From: Flavivirga amylovorans
GTDB taxonomy: Bacteria > Bacteroidota > Bacteroidia > Flavobacteriales > Flavobacteriaceae
Length of the DNA: 64,000 nucleotides
NCBI RefSeq assembly: GCF_030540875.1
Contig: NZ_JAUOEM010000009.1
Location: 43,784-107,783, forward strand
Reading direction: 5' to 3'
The notes under the pieces were generated by a model that was not told the DNA's origin, did no database searches, and worked only from the letters and a program-made list of their open reading frames with translations. This document shows, one piece after another, positions 1-7,364 of the stretch (the stretch's first letter is position 1; every line of letters starts with the position of its first letter). Made by a program: the position numbers and the translations under genes.

Positions 1-503
1 AACAAGAAGAAGTTCAGAAAATTATTCAAACCTATATGCAAAAAGCACAGCAAGAAAAAGCTAAAAAGGCGCAAGAAGAAGCGCTTAAAAAAGCTGAAGA
101 GCAGTATGGAGGAAATAAAATAGAAGGTGAGAAATTTTTAACTGAAAATCTATCTAAAGAAGGTGTAGAATCTACAGAAAGTGGATTGCAATATATTGTT
201 TTAAAACAAGGTACAGGAGAAGTTCCTACAGTAACGTCAAAAGTTAAAGTTCATTATCATGGAACTAGAATTGATGGAACTGTATTTGATAGTTCTGTAG
301 ATAGAGGAAAACCAACAGAATTTGGAGTTAATCAAGTAATTCCAGGATGGACAGAAGGACTTCAACTTATGAAAGTTGGTTCAAAATATAAATTTTTCAT
401 TCCACAAGATTTAGCATATGGTGCTTTTCCACGTCAAGGTGGTGCTATTAAGCCATTTGATGCCTTAGTATTTGAAGTAGAATTATTAGAAATAGTTAAG
501 TAA
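1..503 (+). CDS. FKBP-type peptidyl-prolyl cis-trans isomerase (3' part)
   Basis: The reading frame is open to the left edge, so the true start lies outside the window and the ATG at 36 is probably internal. About the first 55 visible residues are a Lys/Glu/Gln-rich helix, as in the dimerisation arm of Mip/FklB-type enzymes. The rest is one FKBP domain, with the typical [16 protein letters not shown] segment, [12 protein letters not shown] and a YG..P loop before the closing strand FEVELLEI. The family catalyses proline isomerisation and helps fold envelope proteins. A signal peptide cannot be assessed because the N-terminus is missing. The gene is followed within 20 bp by the first copy of a 160-bp repeat. 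Confidence 0.93.
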   Translation, partial: QEEVQKIIQTYMQKAQQEKAKKAQEEALKKAEEQYGGNKIEGEKFLTENLSKEGVESTESGLQYIVLKQGTGEVPTVTSKVKVHYHGTRIDGTVFDSSVDRGKPTEFGVNQVIPGWTEGLQLMKVGSKYKFFIPQDLAYGAFPRQGGAIKPFDALVFEVELLEIVK

Positions 504-522
504 TTTAAAACTATTTAACACT

Positions 523-682
523 GAACTCATTTAGACTTTTTCAATTTGCTAAAAAATGGCTGTTTTCAGCTCTGTTTTCGTCTTTTTTTCCTTCCGTAGC
601 TCTGCTATGCAACTCAAAAAAGTCTTCAACATAGGCAAAAACTTCTAATTTTCGCTTAAATCCTAAAAGTCTAAATGAGTTC
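523..682. repeat. 160-bp inverted-repeat element, copy 1
   Basis: The element starts with GAACTCATTTAGACTTTT and ends with its inverse complement. It lies between the FKBP gene and era. Copies of exactly the same length are at 2515-2674 and 51433-51592. By eye about 8 positions differ from copy 2 and about 8 from copy 3. ACT directly abuts both ends and could be a 3-bp target duplication. On the minus strand a frame is open through most of the element. The differences between copies mostly change amino acids, so I do not call it a gene. Confidence 0.9.
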
Positions 683-687
683 ACTAT

Positions 688-729
688 AAAACAAAAAACA
701 GGAAGCACGTGCTTCCTGTTTTTTGTTTT
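688..729. terminator. Perfect palindromic hairpin, likely bidirectional terminator
   Basis: A perfect 21-bp inverted repeat is centred at 708/709 on CACGTG. Its GC-rich core GGAAGCAC is flanked by A-tracts on the left and T-tracts on the right, so it can end transcription in both directions. It lies directly after the repeat copy and separates the FKBP gene from era. It contains an ATG in frame with era, which argues against starting era that far upstream. Confidence 0.8.
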
Positions 730-764
730 ATAAGTATTGATGCTGTGATAAAGTACAAACATCG

Positions 765-772
765 TAACTTTG
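765..772 (+). promoter_or_regulatory. -7 element of the era promoter
   Basis: TAACTTTG fits the Bacteroidota -7 consensus TAnnTTTG and is followed by C. It lies 23 bp before the era ATG. The -33 partner is weak (TGTG at 744-747, 17-bp spacer). Its position makes 796 the sensible start of era. Confidence 0.55.
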
Positions 773-795
773 CATCAGTAAAAAATAGAGAACAT

Positions 796-1677
796 ATGAG
801 TCACAAAGCAGGTTTTGTAAATATTATTGGTAATCCTAATGTAGGTAAGTCTACATTGATGAATGCCTTTGTGGGAGAAAAGTTATCTATTATAACATCT
901 AAAGCGCAAACGACACGTCATAGAATTTTAGGTATCGTAAATGGAGATGATTTTCAAGTACTGTTTAGTGATACGCCAGGAATTATAAAGCCAGCTTATG
1001 AATTGCAAGAATCAATGATGGGTTTTGTGAAATCGGCTTTTGAAGACGCAGATGTATTAATTTATATGGTTGAAATTGGAGAGCAAGCATTAAAAGATGA
1101 AGCATTCTTTAAAAAAATTACAAGCTCTAAAATTCCTGTATTATTACTTTTAAATAAAATTGATAGATCAGATCAAGAACAATTAGAAACACAAGTACAG
1201 CTTTGGGCAGAAAAAGTACCTAATGCTGAGATTATACCAATTTCTGCGCTTGAAGGTTTTCAAGTAAAAGAAGTATTTGATAGAATTATAGACTTACTTC
1301 CGGAATCGCCACCATTTTATCCCAAAGATCAGTTAACAGATAAACCAGAACGTTTCTTTATAAATGAGAGTATAAGAGAAAAAATACTACTTCATTATAA
1401 AAAGGAAATCCCTTATGCTGTTGAAGTCGATACCGAAGAGTTTTTAGAAGAAGAGAAAATAATCAGAATTCGTTCTGTTATCATGGTAGAACGAGAAACT
1501 CAAAAAGGCATTATTATCGGTCATAAAGGAAGTGCTTTAAAGCGTGTAGGCGTAGAAGCTAGAAAAGATTTAGAAAAGTTCTTCGGTAAGCAAATCCACC
1601 TAGAGTTGTATGTTAAAGTGAATAAAAACTGGAGAAGCAATCAAAATCAATTGAAACGTTTTGGTTACAATCAATAG
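796..1677 (+). CDS. era: GTPase Era
   Basis: Era is a ribosome-assembly GTPase that binds the 3' end of 16S rRNA. This 293-residue protein has the full family length. The G domain shows G1 GNPNVGKS (residues 12-19), G3 DTPG (59-62) and G4 NKID (120-123). The C-terminal KH domain has the GHKGS loop in IIIGHKGSALKRVG near residue 250. The frame is open further upstream to an ATG at 709. That ATG lies inside the terminator hairpin and before the likely promoter, so ATG 796 (MSHKAGFVNIIG) is chosen. It is a single-gene unit, upstream of an oppositely oriented membrane protein. The GTPase der lies only 1.1 kb further on. Confidence 0.97.
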   Translation: MSHKAGFVNIIGNPNVGKSTLMNAFVGEKLSIITSKAQTTRHRILGIVNGDDFQVLFSDTPGIIKPAYELQESMMGFVKSAFEDADVLIYMVEIGEQALKDEAFFKKITSSKIPVLLLLNKIDRSDQEQLETQVQLWAEKVPNAEIIPISALEGFQVKEVFDRIIDLLPESPPFYPKDQLTDKPERFFINESIREKILLHYKKEIPYAVEVDTEEFLEEEKIIRIRSVIMVERETQKGIIIGHKGSALKRVGVEARKDLEKFFGKQIHLELYVKVNKNWRSNQNQLKRFGYNQ

Positions 1678-1932
1678 AAAACCTTAATACTTTCTTCTTA
1701 ATAGGGTAACGTTAATTTTAAATATATGTATCATCTTTGAGACTTTAAAAGTAGCCAAATATGAAACTTTATAGCAAACCGTTTAGTATTTATGCTTAGT
1801 ACTCTGCAATGCAACAAAGCCAAAATATAGGAGTATTTATTATTGGCTTCTGATGAAGTTGGTAGTTGGTTTCTTAGAAAATATTCAATAATGTTTAGTT
1901 AGTTTAGCTTATTGAGTTTTAGTTAGTTGATT

Positions 1933-1968
1933 AAGCACTTTGATTTTTAAAATTTAGGTGCTTTTTCA
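1933..1968. terminator. Possible terminator hairpin between convergent units
   Basis: AAGCAC (1933-1938) pairs with GTGCTT around an A/T-rich loop of about 19 nt and is followed on the plus strand by a T-run. It overlaps the stop codon of the leftward gene ending at 1947. TTAGTTAGTT lies just before it on the plus strand. The remaining 1678-1932 gap holds nothing else I can identify. Confidence 0.4.
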
Positions 1969-2459
1969 ATTTTAATAACATCGTTCATAAAATTATGCAA
2001 TGCTCGCATTTCATTTTTACTCGAAGCCTTCCCTATACTACCAGCAAAGTATAAAACAACCCATATAAGTACCATTAAGAACATTAGGCTAACTTGTATT
2101 GCATAACTTTTATCTAAAGATGAATTAGTATAAGCCCATATTCCAGAGGCTATAAATAAACCTGCAACTAGAAAATGAAAAAATATAAACATGGTCCAAA
2201 CCGTAGGATTTGGTCCGAATAGTCCATGAAGTAAACTTGAATTGCTGTCAATTTCATCAATTTCTAGATGGAGTTGAGGCGACCAAAAATGCTGTTTTTC
2301 TTTTGGGAATTTAATAAATACATGATTGTCTAGTCGTGTTACAATAAAATCAGATTGGCTGGATTTTAGAGCTTCAAAATCTTTTAAAATAGATTGGTTG
2401 CTTTTATTAAGTTCTATTTTAAAACGAGGTCTTAAAACAATATCATTTGTTGCTGGCAT
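1947..2459 (-). CDS. Conserved hypothetical protein with two membrane helices
   Basis: I do not recognise a named family. The 170-residue protein has a soluble N-terminal part of about 85 residues (FKIELNKSNQSILKDFEALKSS...), which may be a small alpha/beta domain. Two hydrophobic segments follow, near residues 88-110 (TMFIFFHFLVAGLFIASGIWAY) and 121-142. A short charged tail ends the protein. No signal peptide is visible, so both termini are probably cytoplasmic. It stands alone, read towards era, with repeat copy 2 about 55 bp upstream of its ATG. The repeat therefore sits in its promoter region and in that of the divergent der gene. Confidence 0.8.
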   Translation of the reverse strand: MPATNDIVLRPRFKIELNKSNQSILKDFEALKSSQSDFIVTRLDNHVFIKFPKEKQHFWSPQLHLEIDEIDSNSSLLHGLFGPNPTVWTMFIFFHFLVAGLFIASGIWAYTNSSLDKSYAIQVSLMFLMVLIWVVLYFAGSIGKASSKNEMRALHNFMNDVIKIEKAPKF

Positions 2460-2514
2460 GTTATCAGTATTTTAAGTACAGTAAATTACTGTTTTTTTCT
2501 ATAAAACATAAATA

Positions 2515-2674
2515 GAACTCATTTAGACTTTTTCAATTTGCTAAAAAATGGCTGTTTTCAGCTCTGTTTTTGTCTTTTTTTCCTTCCATAGCTCTGTTAT
2601 ACAATTCAAAAAAGCCTTCAACATAGTCAAAAACTTCTAATTTTCGCTTAAATCCAAAAAGTCTAAATGAGTTC
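2515..2674. repeat. 160-bp inverted-repeat element, copy 2
   Basis: Same length and ends as the other two copies, with a 19-bp terminal inverted repeat GAACTCATTTAGACTTTTT. It lies in the divergent intergenic region between the hypothetical gene and der and ends 25 bp before the -33 box of the der promoter. No matching 3-bp duplication is visible at its edges (ATA on the left, TTA on the right). Like the other copies, it has an uninterrupted minus-strand frame. Confidence 0.9.
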
Positions 2675-2699
2675 TTAGTTTTAATCTTTATAAAAACAC

Positions 2700-2727
2700 T
2701 TTGAGTAGACTATATTTCCTATTTTTG
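2700..2727 (+). promoter_or_regulatory. Promoter of der (-33 TTTG, -7 TATTTTTG)
   Basis: TTTG at 2700-2703 and TATTTTTG at 2720-2727 are separated by 16 bp, close to the Bacteroidota arrangement. The predicted leader to the der ATG is about 60 nt. This is one of the best complete promoters in the window. Confidence 0.7.
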
Positions 2728-2792
2728 CAAAATATTTCAAACGAGGAATATAAATAAATCAGCCTTAGGCTGTTGCATATCATTTATAGATT

Positions 2793-4097
2793 ATGAGCAA
2801 TATAGTAGCTATAGTAGGAAGACCAAATGTAGGGAAATCAACTTTTTTTAATCGTTTAATACAGCGAAGAGAAGCTATAGTTGATGCAGTGAGTGGCGTT
2901 ACAAGAGACCGTCATTACGGTAAAAGTGATTGGAACGGAAAGGAGTTTTCTCTTATAGATACTGGGGGCTATGTGTTAGGTAGTGATGATGTTTTTGAAG
3001 CTGAAATTGATAAGCAAGTCGAATTAGCTATAGATGAAGCAGATGCTATTATTTTTATGGTAGATGTTGAAAATGGCGTTACAGGTATGGACGAAGACGT
3101 TGCTAATTTGCTTAGAAAAGTTAGCAAACCAGTGTTTTTGGTAGTTAATAAAGTTGATAATGCTAAACGTTCTGAAGATGCCGTAGAGTTTTATTCATTA
3201 GGATTAGGAGAATATTATAATATTGCAAGTATCAACGGAAGTGGTACAGGTGATTTATTAGACGCTTTAGTTGAAGCCTTACCAGAAAAGGAAGAAGTAG
3301 AAGAAGAGGAACTACCACGCTTTGCAGTTGTTGGTCGTCCCAATGCAGGAAAATCGTCATTTATTAATGCATTAATAGGGGAAGATAGGTATATAGTAAC
3401 TGATATAGCAGGAACCACAAGAGATTCTATTGATACAAAATATAATCGTTTTGGTTTTGAGTTTAATTTAGTTGACACAGCGGGAATACGTAGAAAAGCC
3501 AAAGTAAAAGAAGACTTAGAATTTTACTCAGTCATGCGTAGTGTTAGAGCTATTGAGCATGCAGATGTGTGTCTTTTAGTATTAGACGCCACACGTGGTT
3601 TTGATGGACAGGTACAGAATATATTTTGGTTAGCAGAGCGTAACCGAAAAGGCATTGTTATTTTAGTTAACAAATGGGATTTGGTAGAGAAAGACCATAA
3701 GTCAATGAAAGCGTATGAAAAGGCTATTAGAAAGCAAATAGAGCCTTTTACGGACGTGCCAGTTATATTTATTTCAACAGTATCCAAGCAACGTATTTTT
3801 AAAGCGATAGAAACAGCTGTTGAGGTTTATAAAAATCGTTCCAAAAAAATAAAAACGAGCCAGCTTAATGATGTATTGCTTCCTATTATAGAAAACTATC
3901 CACCGCCAGCTTATAAAGCAAAATTTGTAAAGATTAAATACATTATGCAATTGCCAACACCACAACCGCAGTTTGCTTTTTTCTGTAATTTACCACAATA
4001 TGTAAAAGATGCTTATAAACGTTTCTTAGAAAATAAACTTCGCGAACACTTTGACTTTAATGGTGTGCCTATTAGTGTTTATATGCGTAAGAAATAG
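2793..4097 (+). CDS. der: Ribosome-biogenesis GTPase Der (EngA)
   Basis: Der is an essential GTPase needed for maturation of the 50S subunit. The 434-residue length is normal. Two tandem G domains are visible. The first has GRPNVGKS (9-16), DTGG and NKVD. The second has GRPNAGKS near residue 180, DTAG and NKWD. A C-terminal KH-like domain ends with [11 protein letters not shown]. The linker between the G domains is acidic ([10 protein letters not shown]), as in other Bacteroidota. Its last 86 bp have a second, diverged copy at 7136-7221 (see the pseudogene entry), so the 3' end of der may have served as a recombination site. Confidence 0.98.
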   Translation: MSNIVAIVGRPNVGKSTFFNRLIQRREAIVDAVSGVTRDRHYGKSDWNGKEFSLIDTGGYVLGSDDVFEAEIDKQVELAIDEADAIIFMVDVENGVTGMDEDVANLLRKVSKPVFLVVNKVDNAKRSEDAVEFYSLGLGEYYNIASINGSGTGDLLDALVEALPEKEEVEEEELPRFAVVGRPNAGKSSFINALIGEDRYIVTDIAGTTRDSIDTKYNRFGFEFNLVDTAGIRRKAKVKEDLEFYSVMRSVRAIEHADVCLLVLDATRGFDGQVQNIFWLAERNRKGIVILVNKWDLVEKDHKSMKAYEKAIRKQIEPFTDVPVIFISTVSKQRIFKAIETAVEVYKNRSKKIKTSQLNDVLLPIIENYPPPAYKAKFVKIKYIMQLPTPQPQFAFFCNLPQYVKDAYKRFLENKLREHFDFNGVPISVYMRKK

Positions 4098-4400
4098 CCT
4101 TTTAAGACTTTTTATGAAAAATAAAAGCATATTTCTAGTTAATTATAGTAAATCACTCATTTTTTGAGACAAAATGCTGTAATTGGTATAGAGTACTTTT
4201 ATATTTATTGGAAATTTGTAACATTCTACTTAAAGCTTATACTTACCAATAAGTAAAGCATGTTCTTTTTATAAAAAGGATAAAAAATAACATCAGTTTA
4301 GAGTATTTTATAATTTGATTAAGAACCTTCATACGGTTTATGTTTTACATTCGTTATAACAAAAGCTATTAATAATCAAATCAATTTATTGACAATCAAC
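4098..4400. other. Intergenic gap, no gene seen
   Basis: This A/T-rich stretch between der and the thioredoxin-domain gene has no convincing open frame, RNA or hairpin. It resembles neither the DNA after the der fragment (7222-7364) nor any other repeat in the window. A promoter for the next gene must lie here, but I cannot place one with confidence. Confidence 0.5.
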
Positions 4401-6980
4401 ATGAAAAAAAGCCTGATCATCACTTTCCTATTAGGATTCGTATGTATTAACACATTTGCACAAAAAGTAATTGAAAATCCAGAATACGGGTTTAGTTCTG
4501 TTCCTGGAACTATCGTAAAAGTAGAATTATTAGATACATCAACTGTATTGCATTTCCATCTTAAAATGCGTCATGGTAGCCGTTTCTTTATTCCTAAGCA
4601 ATCTTACATACAAGATTTAAATGGAGGAGATAAGTTATTTATAACCAAGACTGAGGGGACGAAGCTTGGAAAATGGAATGTAGTCCCAGAATCTGGTGAA
4701 AATAGCTACAGTTTACATTTTCCAAAATTAAATAAGAACGTTAAAGCAATTGATTTTGGTGAAGCTAATGAAGGAGGAGATTGGAAAGTTTATGATATTG
4801 TAATTAATGAAGATAAAAGTATTTTAAGGCTGCCAAAAGCACTTAGAGGAAATTGGATGTTAACCGATGGAAGCAATCAATGGCACTACGGTTTATATTC
4901 AAAAAGAGCTGTCATAGACAAGACTATATGGAAGTATAAGTCTATAGAAGTGAAAGGGAAAAAATACACCATAGTTTTAGAAAAAGGGAGTACTATAAAA
5001 ACAGTGTATGCCAAACTTCTTAAAAATGATAAAGTTGGATTTGGTGAAAGCCGAAAAAAATCACAAAGTTATAGTTTAAAGAAAGTAAATAACCCTAATT
5101 ACAAATTAGCTAATAATGTTGAATATACAGAACCTATATTTAATTTAGATTCAACAACATATTCTGGATTTGTAAAAGGTTTTACAACTAGAGCAGAGCA
5201 AAAAACTGGGACGATACATATTAATAACGCCTTTTCTGGGCATCAAGATTCTTATTTAATCAAAATTGCTGACGATGGTAGTTTTTCTGTAAAGTTCCCA
5301 ATTACTCATCCTCAGTCTGCATTTGTAAGAATGCCGAATGGTGCCTATTCCGTTTTTGTAGAACCAGGTAAGGAAACGTTTCATTGTATAGATGGAAAAG
5401 AATCATTTTTCATGGGAGATTGTGCTCAAGTGAATTCAGATTTACAAGCTTTGGAGTTTATAAAGTATTTTAATTCTCGAAAAACAAGAGAAAATATTGG
5501 GATTACTTCTCCTGAAGATTATAAAAAAGTATGCTTAGATGTAAGAGATAAAGAGTTAAATACGCTAAAAGAATATGCTAATAATCATTTTGTAAGTGCT
5601 AAAGCATTTCAAATTAAAAACATACAGATAGAATTAACGGCTTATCAAAATGCTTTAGGTTATGGAATGTCTAGACGAAGTTTAAAGCGTCAAAATGAAA
5701 AGGCGAAATCAGATAAAAAGAAAAAACCTTTTAAAGATTTTAAGGTTCATGAAGACTATTATGATTTTATCCCAAAAGATATTATAAATAACAAACTAGC
5801 ACTATTATCCAATGACTATTATTTTTTCGTAAACAGATTAATATATGCAGACCTTTTTAAAGTAAATCAATCTTCTAGAGCGACTTTTACAGAATTTGCT
5901 GATTGGTTACAAAAAAACAATAGAGAACTTACAGTAGAAGAATTAGAGATGGTTGAAATGAGTAAGCAAATACAAACATCTGAAATTTTGAAGAAAGAAG
6001 AGGCTTTTAGAAAAGTTCATGGTAAATCTGAACAAGCATTTTATAAAAAGCACAAAGAAGACATGAAAGCTTATAGGGACTATTTAAAAGAAAATGATTT
6101 AAAGCCAAAACATGGTCATTTTCTTGTAAATATGGCAGAGTATATTAAAAGTAAAGGCGAAAAACTATCTAATGAAGAAATGAAGATGGTAGAAGCTGTT
6201 AAAATCATGAAGACTAAAGAAGAATTTGAAAAAGAACGCATTTTTTATGAAACGTATGGAGAAGTAACCAAACGGTTTTACAAAAAGTATGGAAAGAGTT
6301 TTTCTGATGTGAGTAGATATAAATACTACTCTGATAGAGATAATAAGATTAAAGCCTATTTCGGTAAATCTGATGCGTTTTTATATGATGTAATAAGATT
6401 TCAAAGAGCAAGCAAAAGATTGGAAGATTATAAAGTCTATACAGATAATGAGTTAGTAAGAGTTCAGAGCGAAATAAAAGATCCCTTTTTGGCAAACTAT
6501 CTGTCTGTGGAAAATGAGCGGACAAAAGCCAACATTGAAACAAACAAAACTAAAGGAGGGTATACTGTAAATGAAGTCAATAAAACAGAAGGGGATGAAT
6601 TGTTTGATTCTATGATAGAAAAGTTTAAAGGAAAAGTAGTGTATGTGGATTTTTGGGCAACATGGTGTAGACCTTGTAAATCTGGTATTAAGAGAATTGC
6701 ACCACTTAAAGAAACTATGAAAAATGATGATGTGGTTTTTTTATATATAACAAATCAAACGTCTCCAGAAGACACGTGGAAAAATGCTATTGCAAATATT
6801 AAAGGAGAACATTATAGGGTATCTACAGATGAATGGAATTACTTAACTGAGAAATTTAATATTTCAGGAATTCCACATTATGTATTGGTAAATAAGAAAG
6901 GTAGAGTTGTAAACCCTAAGATGGGGCATAGCTCGAATGCTAAACTCAAAACAATTTTTAATACTGAAATACAGAAATAA
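4401..6980 (+). CDS. Large exported protein with C-terminal TlpA/thioredoxin domain
   Basis: The 859-residue protein starts with a signal peptide (MKKSLIITFLLGFVCINTFAQ); the upstream TTG at 4389 would only add four residues. A beta-rich N-terminal region (residues about 20-260) and an all-helical middle region are followed by a thioredoxin domain (about 735-859). That domain carries WCRPC at 755-759 and the cis-proline segment ISGIPHY. Such TlpA-like proteins usually act as periplasmic disulphide reductases, often in extracytoplasmic stress or cytochrome pathways; the substrate here is unknown. The helical region holds an internal duplication, residues about 496-555 resembling 576-635. Unusually, the gene is bracketed by der and a remnant of another der 3' end, so it may be acquired DNA. 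Confidence 0.85.
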   Translation: MKKSLIITFLLGFVCINTFAQKVIENPEYGFSSVPGTIVKVELLDTSTVLHFHLKMRHGSRFFIPKQSYIQDLNGGDKLFITKTEGTKLGKWNVVPESGENSYSLHFPKLNKNVKAIDFGEANEGGDWKVYDIVINEDKSILRLPKALRGNWMLTDGSNQWHYGLYSKRAVIDKTIWKYKSIEVKGKKYTIVLEKGSTIKTVYAKLLKNDKVGFGESRKKSQSYSLKKVNNPNYKLANNVEYTEPIFNLDSTTYSGFVKGFTTRAEQKTGTIHINNAFSGHQDSYLIKIADDGSFSVKFPITHPQSAFVRMPNGAYSVFVEPGKETFHCIDGKESFFMGDCAQVNSDLQALEFIKYFNSRKTRENIGITSPEDYKKVCLDVRDKELNTLKEYANNHFVSAKAFQIKNIQIELTAYQNALGYGMSRRSLKRQNEKAKSDKKKKPFKDFKVHEDYYDFIPKDIINNKLALLSNDYYFFVNRLIYADLFKVNQSSRATFTEFADWLQKNNRELTVEELEMVEMSKQIQTSEILKKEEAFRKVHGKSEQAFYKKHKEDMKAYRDYLKENDLKPKHGHFLVNMAEYIKSKGEKLSNEEMKMVEAVKIMKTKEEFEKERIFYETYGEVTKRFYKKYGKSFSDVSRYKYYSDRDNKIKAYFGKSDAFLYDVIRFQRASKRLEDYKVYTDNELVRVQSEIKDPFLANYLSVENERTKANIETNKTKGGYTVNEVNKTEGDELFDSMIEKFKGKVVYVDFWATWCRPCKSGIKRIAPLKETMKNDDVVFLYITNQTSPEDTWKNAIANIKGEHYRVSTDEWNYLTEKFNISGIPHYVLVNKKGRVVNPKMGHSSNAKLKTIFNTEIQK

Positions 6981-7107
6981 TTTAAATTGATATTATATAA
7001 AAGTCTCAATTATTAATAGGTTGAGACTTTTTGTATTATATAATGCTCTCTTACCGTTCGCCAGAAATAAGCCTCTCACAACCATCGTGAAAACGGAACT
7101 TCTGTTT

Positions 7108-7221
7108 TATGTAATTACCATTACATGTAAAAGTCCTTATAAACGTTTCTTAGAAAACAAACTTCGCGAACACTTTGATTTTAAAGGAGTTCCCATTAGT
7201 GTGTGTATGAGAAAGAAATAA
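7108..7221 (+). pseudogene. Remnant of a second der 3' end
   Basis: From 7136 to 7221 the sequence matches the last 86 bp of der with 11 differences. It encodes [25 protein letters not shown] and a stop. Weaker similarity reaches back to about 7108 with a one-base deletion that breaks the frame (LCN then LPLHVKSPYK against [13 protein letters not shown]). Most differences are synonymous, including CGT/AGA, GGT/GGA, CCT/CCC and TAG/TAA. The fragment therefore diverged as part of a functional der before it was truncated, rather than decaying from a local copy. A frame opening at 7021 runs through it but is not a real gene. The rest of the gap to 7365 shows nothing else. Confidence 0.85.
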
Positions 7222-7364
7222 CATTTCTTTATGAATGATTTATATTTTTTTTAAGAAAGTTTATACAATTACTAATTTATCTTCGTTTAAGTTTTTTCCT
7301 AAGTAAGGAGTAATGCATGTAAGGAAAAGATATCAGTTAGTCATCAATCTAGTTTATCAATCAA

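Noticed and set aside
541..762. Minus-strand frame of 73 codons
   Set aside because: It is the open frame of repeat copy 1 extended through the terminator hairpin; no family match and poor conservation between copies.
709..795. N-terminal extension of Era
   Set aside because: The ATG lies in the terminator hairpin and before the -7 element; Era family proteins start at MSHKAGFVN-like sequence.
1678..1932. tRNA or small RNA in the gap after era
   Set aside because: No TPsiC-like sequence, cloverleaf or promoter element found.
7021..7221. Small protein ending in [11 protein letters not shown]
   Set aside because: It is the der 3' remnant fused to unrelated upstream sequence by a frameshift.
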